DNA of 64,000 bases from Sphaerolaimus hirsutus (Eukaryota; Nematoda; Chromadorea; Monhysterida; Sphaerolaimidae). The notes under the pieces are model-generated. The model was not told the DNA's origin. It made no database searches and saw nothing but the letters and a program-made list of their open reading frames with translations. Position numbers and translations under genes: made by a program. The DNA is taken from NCBI GenBank assembly GCA_964036195.1, contig OZ038460.1, forward strand, positions 4,591,504 through 4,655,503, read 5' to 3'. This document shows, one piece after another, positions 19,301 to 27,455 of this stretch (within the stretch, counting starts at the first letter, position 1; each line of letters begins with the position of its first letter).

Positions 19301-21850
19301 GTTGGCGTTTTTGGGGGTGACTTTTGGGTTCTGGGCATTTGGCTTGCATTTTACCTCATAACATTTTAAGTAAGAAAAGTGACACTTTACTCTTGCAAAT
19401 TCACTCTCTTTATTACTTAGCGAATTTGTGTGTGCGCAATGTTTATTTATTTTATCTAACACCCTCGCCTTTGCTAAACATTGCTCTTGCGCCAAGAATA
19501 GTTTACATTTCCTATTTACTTTGTCAAATTTCCTATTAGTCTGGCGCCATATCTTGCTTGGTAAATTATATGCAAACTTGTAAAAACATTTCCTTTTATC
19601 ACACGTATTTACTATTCCCTCTGGGGGCATTTTTGCGCGGTAGTTTTGCGTAACATACCGTATTTTGCTGAGTACTTTCCCGCAGCTTTGCGTATTGATG
19701 TATTCAAGTTGTACATTTTCCTTTTGGCTAAACTCGCACCCCCTCGGCATATAAAGCTCATGAATCACCTCAACAGCCTTTTCATTGTACCTTAGGACCT
19801 TATTCAACAATAGTAAGGTATTTTTATATTTTTGGCGCCTGCCCAACTCTATTTCACTGCGATCGGCGTGCAATAAAATTACATGAGTCATTTCACTTAG
19901 GTATCTATTTATTAGTTTTCTATTGCACGCAGATCGCCGCGTCTGCACGCCGTGAATAGCATGCACGTGTCCGCGAAAACACGCCGCGCCATGTCTGGAG
20001 ATTTGCCCCGATAAGATTGTGGTTAGGATCGCAAAACGTGTCCCATTCACGTGGGCCCAGCCATTGTGTTCAATGGGGCGTAAATTCATAGCATTTTTGC
20101 CATTATTTATCTGTGCCCTCTTAACACTCGTTTTCAGTATTTGCATGGGCGCAAAAGTCAGCCATTTGTGGCGGAAAATCCACCCCATAAACTTTAGAAA
20201 GTCATTTTTTTCCAAGATTTGCTTATTTTCATAATTCACCTTTCCAATTGCCAATATAGCACTTTCAAAAACATCCAAAATAGAAACAAACTTCCAGAAT
20301 GGCTTACTTTTGGCCTTGTGCGGCATTTTCTCTGCGATTGACTCGCTGCCCGACTCGGCGGACATGTACTGGCGGGGCGGGCGGATCGCCCTCTTCGGCC
20401 TGGTGCTCTTCCTCCTGCCCGGAAGTAGTTGGGGAATGCCCGCAGCGTCTGTCGGCGCCGATCTGACCCTTTTTGCCAATGAGGCGGGCTCGTCCAGCCC
20501 CGCTTGCGCCGCGTCGCCGCTGTCTGGATCTGAGAGTCCAAGACGTGCCTTATGAAGCCAAAGGTTTTCATAAAGCAGCGTTCGGAACTCACTTCCAGCC
20601 TGTGCCGGTGCGGCGCCCTCGGCTTGCCGCCCCACGCGTCGCCCTACGTCTGGCGCCACGATGTAGCACGTGCCCGCAACGTCGATACCTACGCGTGCAC
20701 TACATCTTGCAACCGAATTTTGCGTAGAGCTAGGGCCGCAACAAGAAGTGCACGCACCCTGGGTAGGATACCCTTCGAGCGTGCGCCCGGGCATCGGCAT
20801 GTCGCTGGACACCGGCCCTGTAAAAGTCAGTTCATGTATAAGGGACATTTTTTTACAATCAATTCTTACTTCAAAATTCCTTTCAAAGTGCATTTTTTTG
20901 CCAGACTCTCCCTTCATATGCAGTTTTTTATCAAAATTTGCCTTCACATGCAATTTCTTATCAAAATTTGATTTTATATGTATTTTCTTGTCTTTCAACA
21001 TGCTTTCGCTCTCACAACAATGCTCACCTTCCCCCGAAAGTTTTTGTACAATTCTGTTTGCTACGCTGTACTTACCCATCTCGCCCGCATACAGCTGCTG
21101 TGGCATGTGCACATGCACACCTGTCCCTGTGGTCGACTCCGCCGTCACCGGCACAGCCATCCCTGACGCCGCGGGCGTCTGCACGTGCGTGACTGACACG
21201 CGCGCCTTGTCCGGCTGGTCGGGCGACATGGGTTCGTACATGCCGCTCCAGGCGCCGCCGGCATCCATGTCGGGCTCTGGCATGCCGAGCTCAGGCTGCA
21301 GCACGCCGGCCTCGGGCGTGACCAACGTGCGCCCGCGCTGGTACTCGGCGAACACCTCGGGCGAGGCGTCGTCGAACAGGTTGGCCAGTATTTTGGCCGC
21401 GCTGTTGTCCCTGGCCGTAGCCATGTCGCTGGACCCTGCGCAGAATTTTCCCTCATTTTTAGGTGCGCTCCAAAATTCATGTATAACCTTAACACCTACA
21501 TTTAAGTAGCAATTATTTATTTCTTTTAGACTACTAGCATCTACATCATTTCCCTTTCCAAACAAATTGCTAACACAAAACTTTACTTTTACAACACCCC
21601 CTTTTCCGCCGCACACTTTCCGGCCCAGCGCCCCACCTAAGCGCCTCCAAAACCCACTCAATTTACACGCAGCATTGCATTTACCTGGCACTAAGCGTGG
21701 CGGGCGGTGCGCATTTTCCAGCGACTGCACTATTTCGTCAACAGTCGACATGCGGTCGACTGCATGGATCATTTGATCCAGCAACGGATTTGCAGGTGAA
21801 TTTGGGCGCGGCTCGAAAAAGTCCGGGGACTGGGGCCTTCCGGATTCCAT
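12394..21850 (-). CDS. Nine-exon spliced envelope precursor gene inside the retroelement
   Basis: Exons on the minus strand: 21850-21685, 21435-21076, 20817-20593, 20529-20308, 19277-19098, 17436-17182, 16953-16606, 16521-16303, 16211-12394. Intron lengths are 249, 258, 63, 1030, 1661, 228, 84 and 91. Every intron starts GT, ends AG and is phase 1. Five donors match GTGAGT or GTAAGT; the others are GTAAAT, GTAAGC and GTACAA. Exons are visibly GC-richer than introns. The exon upstream of 19098 is read in a different frame from the giant ORF, and its two flanking introns compensate. The predicted N-terminal ~660 residues are proline- and acidic-rich at first, then a folded-looking, Cys-containing region before the signal segment. 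A stretch with GADCYWW followed by a GNDHLIR exon end is faintly reminiscent of OTU-type peptidases (speculative). The ATG at 21850 is the first in frame; a further upstream exon from the leader is possible. Confidence 0.6.
13285..13415 (-). repeat. QWS-encoding tandem repeat
   Basis: Four degenerate units of about 33 nt around GACCACTGG(T/G)CA encode QWSxS/E motifs in the envelope-protease ORF, between the last hydrophobic segment and the protease. Confidence 0.7.
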
Positions 21851-23413
21851 ATTTTTTTCAATTTTATGCTTCTCAAGATAGCCTGAGTAAGAGTGATAGG
21901 TCAAGATGCCCAGTGCGCTATATAAGAGCGCAATCGCGGGAAACACAGGTATTCTTTGCCCAGAATACCTGGTATATGAGATAGATAAAATCTGTCTACA
22001 ATTCCACCCCCCATTGTATACGCAGCGCGGCCAAGACAAGTTAGCTGGCGGCCCTGTGGATCCATTCATTTGCGGTTGCTTAGGCTGCCGCGCAGCCTGC
22101 CGCCGCCTCATTTCACGCGCCGCGCCGCGGCCGCCGCTGTGCCGCGACTGCATTTTTTGCGTGCGCATACCGCCGCGCACAGGTAGCGTTGCATTATGTG
22201 GGCTTCTTTCCATGGCGCAGACGCCATGATGTACTTGGTATTTCTTCATTTTCGCGCAGTCACCAAGACTTGGTATTTCCCCATCCACCAATGTATCATG
22301 ATTTTCACCTATTTTAGCTAATTTTTTATTCATTTTCTTGTTTTGAGCTTTGTAAATATTCACAATTTTGGGGGGCACAATGCAGTCCCATTTTTCGTTT
22401 TCAATTGGTTGCGTGAATTTGTCAACGCACCGCCAATTTTTATTAACTTGAAACCCTTTTTCATCTCCGTAAACATTTCTTTCTGCTTGTAATTCAGTTG
22501 ACAATTTCACACAATTGATTGAAACTGGTGTTAATTTGTCCTTCCTAGCCTCATTAACTTCACTTATTTCTACTTCCTTTTGTGCGCAATAATTCTCGCC
22601 GCCGCGCACGCAGGTAAATACACGCGCCGCGTCTGACACCGCTGGTGCGCTTTCCTGCGCATCTGCATGCTCCATTGGGACCATGCGTATTGGGCCCAAC
22701 TGCAATGGGTCCAATTTCAACGGGACCACCTGCATTGCACCACCTATTTCAGACTTCTGCGGCCGCTCCACACTCTGTGGGTTGAAGGGCGAAGGGAATA
22801 ATTTTATTTTTTTATTTTTTTCTAGTCCCTGTCCCTCATTATACCCAACTATATTTTGCCCTGGGGCCAAATGAGAACACCTGCGCCGCTTCGCGCCATA
22901 GCTGGTACTGTGCACCATTTGTGTAGAGTTTTTGCACACCCCCGAAATAATGGAAAACAAGTGTTCCACTATGTTCCCTTCACCCTTGTCACCCTCAAAG
23001 GTTACCCCCGCGGCTAGAGCAGACAGTGAGTGATAAACATGATTCACTCGCTCAGGTTGCCTGTTTTGTGCGCGCGGGGCCGTACATGCACGGGCAATGT
23101 GACCTACTTGGCCACACTGATAGCATGTGCGCGGTGGACCTGCACCCTGGCCCGTATTTGGACCTGGCCCCTGTGAGCGATATGGCGCGTTCCACCCGGT
23201 GCCGCGCATGCTTTGTTGATTTTGGTAATTTTGTTGAGCGTAATTAGGTGAACTGGGGGGAGCTGAAGTGAAGCTCGAATTTAGGTTTTGATTTTGGCCC
23301 TGTGGATTCATATTCTGAAAATTTCGGCTAGGGGAACTTCCTGGAAAATTACGGTTTGGGGAACTTCCTGGAAAATTTGGATTTTCTCCCCCCCCTGCGA
23401 AAAGTTGTCCCAC
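16196..23413 (-). CDS. Giant 2405-codon ORF with N-terminal CCHC knuckle
   Basis: Begins with a P/N/Q-rich stretch containing a repeated PGSSPxRNF unit, then a CCHC knuckle (CYQCGQVGHIARAC, residues 95-108), the nucleocapsid module expected after gag. It overlaps the gag end by 65 nt in the +1 frame, so it could be made as a gag fusion by +1 frameshifting, or from its own ATG. Beyond the knuckle I recognise no domain. GC-rich protein-like blocks alternate with AT-rich, lysine/asparagine-rich blocks that coincide with the eight introns of the spliced envelope gene. No stop codon interrupts any of the AT-rich blocks, which is very unlikely by chance. Internal repeats occur at 18600-18730 and 20830-20990. 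It ends just after the last intron. Either the unspliced RNA encodes a very large polyprotein, or another constraint removes stops. Confidence 0.7.
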   Translation of the reverse strand: MGQLFAGGGENPNFPGSSPNRNFPGSSPSRNFQNMNPQGQNQNLNSSFTSAPPSSPNYAQQNYQNQQSMRGTGWNAPYRSQGPGPNTGQGAGPPRTCYQCGQVGHIARACTAPRAQNRQPERVNHVYHSLSALAAGVTFEGDKGEGNIVEHLFSIISGVCKNSTQMVHSTSYGAKRRRCSHLAPGQNIVGYNEGQGLEKNKKIKLFPSPFNPQSVERPQKSEIGGAMQVVPLKLDPLQLGPIRMVPMEHADAQESAPAVSDAARVFTCVRGGENYCAQKEVEISEVNEARKDKLTPVSINCVKLSTELQAERNVYGDEKGFQVNKNWRCVDKFTQPIENEKWDCIVPPKIVNIYKAQNKKMNKKLAKIGENHDTLVDGEIPSLGDCAKMKKYQVHHGVCAMERSPHNATLPVRGGMRTQKMQSRHSGGRGAAREMRRRQAARQPKQPQMNGSTGPPANLSWPRCVYNGGWNCRQILSISYTRYSGQRIPVFPAIALLYSALGILTYHSYSGYLEKHKIEKNMESGRPQSPDFFEPRPNSPANPLLDQMIHAVDRMSTVDEIVQSLENAHRPPRLVPGKCNAACKLSGFWRRLGGALGRKVCGGKGGVVKVKFCVSNLFGKGNDVDASSLKEINNCYLNVGVKVIHEFWSAPKNEGKFCAGSSDMATARDNSAAKILANLFDDASPEVFAEYQRGRTLVTPEAGVLQPELGMPEPDMDAGGAWSGMYEPMSPDQPDKARVSVTHVQTPAASGMAVPVTAESTTGTGVHVHMPQQLYAGEMGKYSVANRIVQKLSGEGEHCCESESMLKDKKIHIKSNFDKKLHVKANFDKKLHMKGESGKKMHFERNFEVRIDCKKMSLIHELTFTGPVSSDMPMPGRTLEGYPTQGACTSCCGPSSTQNSVARCSARVGIDVAGTCYIVAPDVGRRVGRQAEGAAPAQAGSEFRTLLYENLWLHKARLGLSDPDSGDAAQAGLDEPASLAKRVRSAPTDAAGIPQLLPGRRKSTRPKRAIRPPRQYMSAESGSESIAEKMPHKAKSKPFWKFVSILDVFESAILAIGKVNYENKQILEKNDFLKFMGWIFRHKWLTFAPMQILKTSVKRAQINNGKNAMNLRPIEHNGWAHVNGTRFAILTTILSGQISRHGAACFRGHVHAIHGVQTRRSACNRKLINRYLSEMTHVILLHADRSEIELGRRQKYKNTLLLLNKVLRYNEKAVEVIHELYMPRGCEFSQKENVQLEYINTQSCGKVLSKIRYVTQNYRAKMPPEGIVNTCDKRKCFYKFAYNLPSKIWRQTNRKFDKVNRKCKLFLAQEQCLAKARVLDKINKHCAHTNSLSNKESEFARVKCHFSYLKCYEVKCKPNAQNPKVTPKNANSEGAWLSRQAQEQRVIVDRQQQRHAPRHQQEQWPVQTPDFGRDSRRAWRRARGDGPTPACRDDCNGRRYKIGDSRLPLRLACGVAINGQYARPQILIKKQIEGKLKQVFAFYLMRFRGKDVGLTCEIENSKFLTIKGKSWSEMRSDVKMKATIENEGVLSVWHVPFRQQPQLATRGDKNSGFMCIVIKDYCSGSDFVKLYRSGSDLVKLYRSGSNVVKLCSSGSLSIKLHRSGNYDKVPIWYEKFARYKLGVSRTNLGFLTSFLLTSEKCPFKVNLETKNQHVNPYMYYQNQPDPKLGLTKSVVHEIGQSSQSGPKNGVAVASSVAAHRSIKSLRSNMLLKTVLPCPDTFGTVFPETLSIEVESQGKVLKMRRGWPKLGAGPYSAYHSPFCHHFRAIGAVESRELTCGRKGRCSACLSTTQVSGFKAGDDYRLFLETCQNGAKVTLVSDVRKMAGHRLATSGDTRGSWGAVKGMLGEVERIVFLVDIPPMCPCITLSNIEQSNNFGSISANKSRVTQSYLGQGWYTHLCTGPENDRHRLEFEGRGVRRDSLNVEIGHFEGCIKLECGFTRGNKIRNFGESSEYLVVSPIGQRETLWTSFSLKRISTFDNVEKNKETGFAFTGESAEPSELASSTGETQREEPIAEETVDALDVEVPPTEEGPRIKMRDTPGRHPAVPRPMSMAPQRVDSSNVPFNLNYEMEYGHHHGEFMQESGFWLVEVLPEYRGSVNEVSNSQLDKMSCVLDYGMFLKQKLSSKRGFHVARGERKGKVLFLFRKVYVSCAAVRVPHRPVPVTNLVFDAPVPIFRHVVGLPLEYYQATYFPLACMLGGCGTDRITLASGDIDLTIPHLPEEPLPFKDFSVNFVNSKHRLCHITGADCYWWGVNLMVASAMGNDHLIRGEYQEEKYTTICEICGLIDSRKLFPNISDLLLRPPMVLGRIPMVCTEHQYFFLVRPTDILNKTPGSGVMCFTYLDCVEHLTMRHTLKMTPVTVTAAVEALNGEYSNVELSTLALSGFWHFARYHYCFLFSSSCSKE
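18600..18730 (-). repeat. 30-bp tandem repeat in the giant ORF
   Basis: Five units of CTCCCCGAGC(G/A)ATACAATTT type encode a ten-residue YRSGSDLVKL-like repeat. They lie inside the 1661-nt intron of the spliced gene, yet remain in frame and open. Confidence 0.8.
20830..20995 (-). repeat. NFDKKLHxK-encoding tandem repeat
   Basis: Four degenerate units of about 30-33 nt encode FDKKLH(V/M)K-type repeats. They lie within the 258-nt intron of the spliced gene, again preserving the open frame. Confidence 0.7.
21914..21930 (-). promoter_or_regulatory. Possible internal TATA promoter
   Basis: Minus strand reads GCGCTCTTATATAGCGC, about 70 nt upstream of the ATG at 21850 of the spliced envelope gene. 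A TATA box at this distance could start a separate envelope mRNA, as internal promoters do in foamy viruses. The motif is short and near-palindromic, so chance is possible. Confidence 0.25.
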
Positions 23414-25040
23414 GCACCTGCGTGGAATTTTCCGCCGCTTTTCGGCCTACTTCTAAGATAGCACGCCTCATTTCCGAGGCATCATCCCGAAACTGGGCTT
23501 CTAATTTATCAACCCTTTCGGTGCCTTTTTTTATCTCGCCAGAAATTTTGTCCAATTTTTTGGCTATGTCCACACCCCTGGGGACAGATTCATTTTCATC
23601 ACTTTTATGGACCGTACGCGCAGATTGCAACACTTCTGCCGGGCGTTCCAGCTGACTAAGGGGGTCATTTGCCTGATTTGTGGAGGCATTATCGCGGTCT
23701 CCATATGGGCGCCTTTCAAACCGCCGCCTATTCAACACAAACCGGCCGCGCGGCACAAAACCGCCCCGCCTATTTTGATTGCCCGGTGCACTAGGGCGAC
23801 CCTCAAATGACAGTGGTGCACGAGTATCTGTCACTTGGCTTTCATAAGTGGATAAGCGCTCCAGCAGAGTATGAAATGGTTGGTTTTGTTCAGCTGGCGA
23901 TAGGGTCCTATAAAAAATTTGCAATTGGGGGGATATACTGTTGGCAAACAGTATGCGAAAATCACGCTCTTTAGTCATCTCATCCAGATGTGCAAATGCA
24001 GATGCATGCATGTCCCTTAAAATATGGTAAAATTCCTTTACAGATTGACTTTTGAGTTGTTTTGTGCGAGAAAGTTCATCTCGTGCCCGCATTTGCACTT
24101 CTGTGTTTTCATAGGTCAGTAAAAATTGCCTTTTTAGCTCTTGGTAATTAGCCCTAGTTGCATCATCTACCCCTGCCAACCACCTGAGGGGCTCACCTTT
24201 CAAACGGAGTGACAAGCACAAAGGCCACTTCTTTTTTGGAATACATAGTGAATATAGTGCTACTTCTAGTTGTTTTATCCACACTGAGGGATTTATAGCT
24301 CCCTCAGCACGCTCCCCCCCATATTCGCAACATTTCTGGCTCAGGGCGGTGATATAGGGTCCTGTAAGTACAGAGTCCTTACCCCCCCCCCCCAGCTCAT
24401 AGGGGTTTACGCTGTCATTTAGTGCGGCGCGCTTCGCATGAGCTATTTCAAGTTCTAAATTTTGCAGGCGCTGGTTTGTGGCGTTGCACAGATAGTCGAC
24501 CGTCTGTTCCCGGTCATCCATATACCTTTGGTACCATTCGGTACCCCCAGTCATTGGTGCTTTCACATCCCCTACCAGATCAATAGTGGTGCCAGGTCGG
24601 TTGGGTACCCCTTGGTTTGGAAAGTTTCCCCCAACTCCGCCCCCCTGTGATGACATTGCACGCGTAGACGCGCTATTATGTGGACTCTGGGCCCCTGATG
24701 GATCCCTTTGTAGGAGTGGTACCCCTCCTGGTGACGTCATACCATTGTTGGTCGAGCCAGGGGCTGTGACCATGGTTGTACCATGTACATTACTTGTAAA
24801 AGATCCACTGAAAGCGCGACGGCGCGCCGTTGTCATCACAGTGGTGCGGGGATTTGCACCCATCCCCATCGAACCTTGTGCAGAGATGGTTGGTGCCGCG
24901 CTCGCTGTCGGTGACATGCTAGCCGTACCTGGTGGTGGAGTACGAGGCAGCCCTCGTCCTGGCGGCGGGTTCGCAGCCGCAGGCGCCGTTGCACCCCCCG
25001 TAGGCGGCCCCCCATTCGGGTCACTGGTCGCCGGAGGCAC
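23349..25040 (-). CDS. Gag (capsid) protein
   Basis: 563 codons from the first ATG after an in-frame TAA. The N-terminal ~160 residues are P/G/A/T-rich. The capsid-like core lies at about 245-375, with the retrotransposon gag signature (WIKQLEVAL, then EPLRWLAG, then a FLLTYEN and SVKEFYHILRDM region). A basic arginine-rich stretch (about 425-455) and a coiled-coil-like segment follow. It has no zinc knuckle of its own; the knuckle is at the start of the next ORF in the +1 frame. The frame is open upstream of the ATG as far as the TAA at 25214-25212, so this may be the C-terminal part of a longer gag. Confidence 0.88.
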   Translation of the reverse strand: MPPATSDPNGGPPTGGATAPAAANPPPGRGLPRTPPPGTASMSPTASAAPTISAQGSMGMGANPRTTVMTTARRRAFSGSFTSNVHGTTMVTAPGSTNNGMTSPGGVPLLQRDPSGAQSPHNSASTRAMSSQGGGVGGNFPNQGVPNRPGTTIDLVGDVKAPMTGGTEWYQRYMDDREQTVDYLCNATNQRLQNLELEIAHAKRAALNDSVNPYELGGGGKDSVLTGPYITALSQKCCEYGGERAEGAINPSVWIKQLEVALYSLCIPKKKWPLCLSLRLKGEPLRWLAGVDDATRANYQELKRQFLLTYENTEVQMRARDELSRTKQLKSQSVKEFYHILRDMHASAFAHLDEMTKERDFRILFANSISPQLQIFYRTLSPAEQNQPFHTLLERLSTYESQVTDTRAPLSFEGRPSAPGNQNRRGGFVPRGRFVLNRRRFERRPYGDRDNASTNQANDPLSQLERPAEVLQSARTVHKSDENESVPRGVDIAKKLDKISGEIKKGTERVDKLEAQFRDDASEMRRAILEVGRKAAENSTQVRGTTFRRGGRKSKFSRKFPKP

Positions 25041-25211
25041 ACTGGGTGGGTTGGTATTTGTTTCAGGTGGGTTTGCGTTGGGTGCATTGGGATCGTTTGG
25101 GTTCCCCTTTGACCCCCCTTGTACTTCACCCGGGTCATTTCGGTGTGCATTTGCGCGGCGCAGCGCCTCTTCTGTGACTAATGTTTTCTTTACTGCTTTT
25201 AATTGGGCTAA

Positions 25212-25439
25212 TTAACCATCTAATCTAGCTAAATAGGCGCGACATTGTGTGCGCGGGCTACGATCTTCAAAAGAGTAGTTTTTACTTTGTAGAATTTGCT
25301 GCTGACGAGTGACGTTGGCAATCTGCTCGTCCAGTTCCTCCATGGTTTTCACCTCAACCACGTTCTCGGGCAGACTGGGCAATATCAGTTTGCCATCGGC
25401 GTCAAACTCGGGCACCAGAGGCGGCAGCTCAAACACCAT
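25212..25439 (-). CDS. Leader ORF, N-terminal gag segment or 5' coding exon
   Basis: 75 codons starting MVFELPPLVPEFDADG, acidic and then coiled-coil-like, ending at TAA (25214-25212). It is in the same frame as gag, and coiled-coil periodicity seems to continue beyond the stop. A possible phase-1 donor (CAAA|GTAAAA, intron from 25285) follows the GC-rich part, which would let this exon join the phase-1 exons downstream and bypass the stop. Alternatives are a nonsense mutation in this copy, or stop-codon readthrough. Confidence 0.6.
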   Translation of the reverse strand: MVFELPPLVPEFDADGKLILPSLPENVVEVKTMEELDEQIANVTRQQQILQSKNYSFEDRSPRTQCRAYLARLDG

Positions 25440-25741
25440 CGTGAGTTTTTCAAGTGTGAGTGCCCCTTTAGTCTTTCACTTGTCTGTTTTTACTCAAAAG
25501 GGCTTCCAACTTGTGGACTTGCAAAGTGGCAATGGGTGCCTCGCACCTATTGCACCTGCACTGTGGTGTGGGTATGGGCACCAGGTGCCTATCTTCTGTT
25601 TTAAAGCGTCAGACGCTTTCTGCTGTTTGCCAGGTGTGGCTACTGTCGCCAGAATTGGCTTCCCCCCAAAAAAATTTTTTTCAAAATTTCACACAAATTT
25701 CAACTTCCACGAAAACCCAAATTTGTAACGTACCTGGGACG

Positions 25742-25759
25742 TACCGTTGCGTGGCGCCA
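25742..25759 (-). promoter_or_regulatory. Primer-binding site
   Basis: Minus-strand TGGCGCCACGCAACGGTA starts with the TGG that pairs with a tRNA CCA end. It lies 14 nt inside the LTR edge. I cannot assign the tRNA. Confidence 0.6.
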
Positions 25760-25773
25760 CAGACGATCACCAC

Positions 25774-26370
25774 TTTTCTATGTGAAGTTGGACCTACACC
25801 CTTGCAGGCCCCAACGTCCACTCTGACTACGACGAACTTCAGGAGGATGACAAGGAGACCCGGCGACTTCACCGATGACATGTGATGTTATACATGTGGG
25901 TTTATTGATGTGATTTGGTTGAGCGCTCGTGATGAAGTGCAGGTTCAATGTCGTGTGCTGAGTTACGTTATAAGCCAAACGCAGCCGGTCGTTGCCCCTT
26001 GGCACAAGTTTATTGATAGTCAAACACTTAAATATATCAAACACTCACAATACTAGGATCACACGGCACTGAGCTTCCACAGCACCTGCCAAGCATACGG
26101 ATTCCTCAAATCCAGTCACGTAGACCTTCAGCTACTATTTTCAGCTGCAGCTTAGCTTTGCTAGCTTGATGTATTTTCACTATTCCGGTTCTGAACCCCG
26201 AATGACTGGCAGATGCTCTCTTTTATACGGGCTACACGCCCACACGTAACTTGCCACGCCCATATTTTTGTCTAAGCTGATAATTACCATAACCCACGTC
26301 AACAACTTTCTTGGACACGTGCCAACATAAATCACCACCTAATAACCATAGCAACAGTAGCAATACAATA
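25774..26370 (-). repeat. 5' LTR of giant element
   Basis: 597 bp. The TATA box (TATAAAAG) is at 26227-26220 on the minus strand and AATAAA motifs lie downstream. It directly precedes the PBS and leader ORF, and is followed on the plus side by the ATAC target duplication. Confidence 0.95.
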
Positions 26371-26374
26371 ATAC

Positions 26375-27455
26375 GTTACGGCGAGTGAATACTTTGTCTT
26401 TTTCGGTGGTTTACCTTTCATATGTTTATTTATCTCTGGTTATTTACGATACTGGGCGCTACCGACATTTTCGTAACGAAACTTTTCGAGTACCTGTTAA
26501 AAATATCCGATTTATCGTTACTTTATTTGAATTCAGGATGTCTGCATCTGTGCACTCCTGTGGCGTCTGGTGACAAAACGTGGCTTAATGGCGGGCCAGA
26601 GCGAAAGAAAAATCGCGGCTGCAAAAGTGAATTATTCCGATGTATTACTCCGAGTTTACTCTGAGGTACGCATTTTTATCTTTTTCAAAAAGCCAGGTTT
26701 TATATTTTAGCATCCTTCAAGCATTATTCGACATGCAGGTATCGTTTTACTAGGGATAGAAAAGAACGGTTTTAAACGACCCCGTTTTTTATAAAATAGT
26801 TTTTAAAATCACCCAAATATAGTTGAGTCAACACAAAGGTATTAGTTAAGTGGCAGTACTTTGTGATGTTAAATATTTGCATACATAATGGCTGTGGAGT
26901 ACTAAAAAGTACTAAACTTTTTTGGGTGCGGTTTAAAAACCGGTTTCGATCCTTGCATTCTTAAACGCTGTAAAAAACAGTTGAAAAACTCCCTGAATGC
27001 AATGCACTGCATTCTGCTATAACCCATCAGAATAATGAATCATAAAAATAATAACATAGGTAGGTGAACCTTTTCTCGGTGAGCATAGGTCAGGTGAAAC
27101 TGCATGAAATTATGGTAACCTTACCTGCAAAGCATTAGCTCAGTACCTTGCAGGTGTATCATGTGCTTAAATATTAACATAACTGTTATGAGCCCGTTCA
27201 TTTAATCCACTGTGCTGCACACAAGTTTTTTGCTGTATAAATACTTTTCACGTTGCAATAGCGGTTCAAACATTTACAAACGCTTTTTTTATTCTTGCGC
27301 TCAATTGTTTTTTGCTATCATCTCGCTCCAATAAATTTTTGTAGTTGATTCTGTGTACAGAAATTTAATATGTAGCCATCCGAGCGCGAACAGCTGCTCG
27401 GCGCTCGTTAAAAACAATAACGCAGCGGGCGTCACATTACGCTCTGTTAGTTCAC
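26375..27455. other. Segmental duplication copy A, resumed; no gene seen
   Basis: Aligns with 50869-51947 in copy B with minor indels. The longest open frame (26385-26573) starts at an ATG that is not preserved in copy B. No domain, RNA gene or TIR element recognised. Confidence 0.5.

Larger units (their letters stand above)
5185..26370 (-). mobile_element. Giant (21.2 kb) Ty3-type LTR retroelement with envelope and spliced genes
   Basis: Flanked by ATAC at 5181-5184 and 26371-26374. The unoccupied site is visible in copy B around 50865-50872. The 597-bp LTRs (5185-5781 and 25774-26370) differ only at two adjacent positions (5357-5358 versus 25946-25947). Reading the minus strand: LTR, PBS, leader ORF (25439-25212), gag (25040-23349), giant ORF (23413-16196), envelope-protease ORF (16302-12394), RT-RNase H-integrase (12403-7952), spliced accessory region (8391-7287), PPT, LTR. 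Typical Ty3 elements are much shorter and place any envelope after pol. LTR termini are not TG...CA. The near-identical LTRs and mostly intact frames suggest a recent insertion, later than the segmental duplication. Confidence 0.95.

Noticed and set aside
20473..21509. Plus-strand frames of 80-279 codons opposite the giant ORF
   Set aside because: Antisense shadows of GC-rich exons; composition is odd, and the minus-strand exons explain the open stretch.
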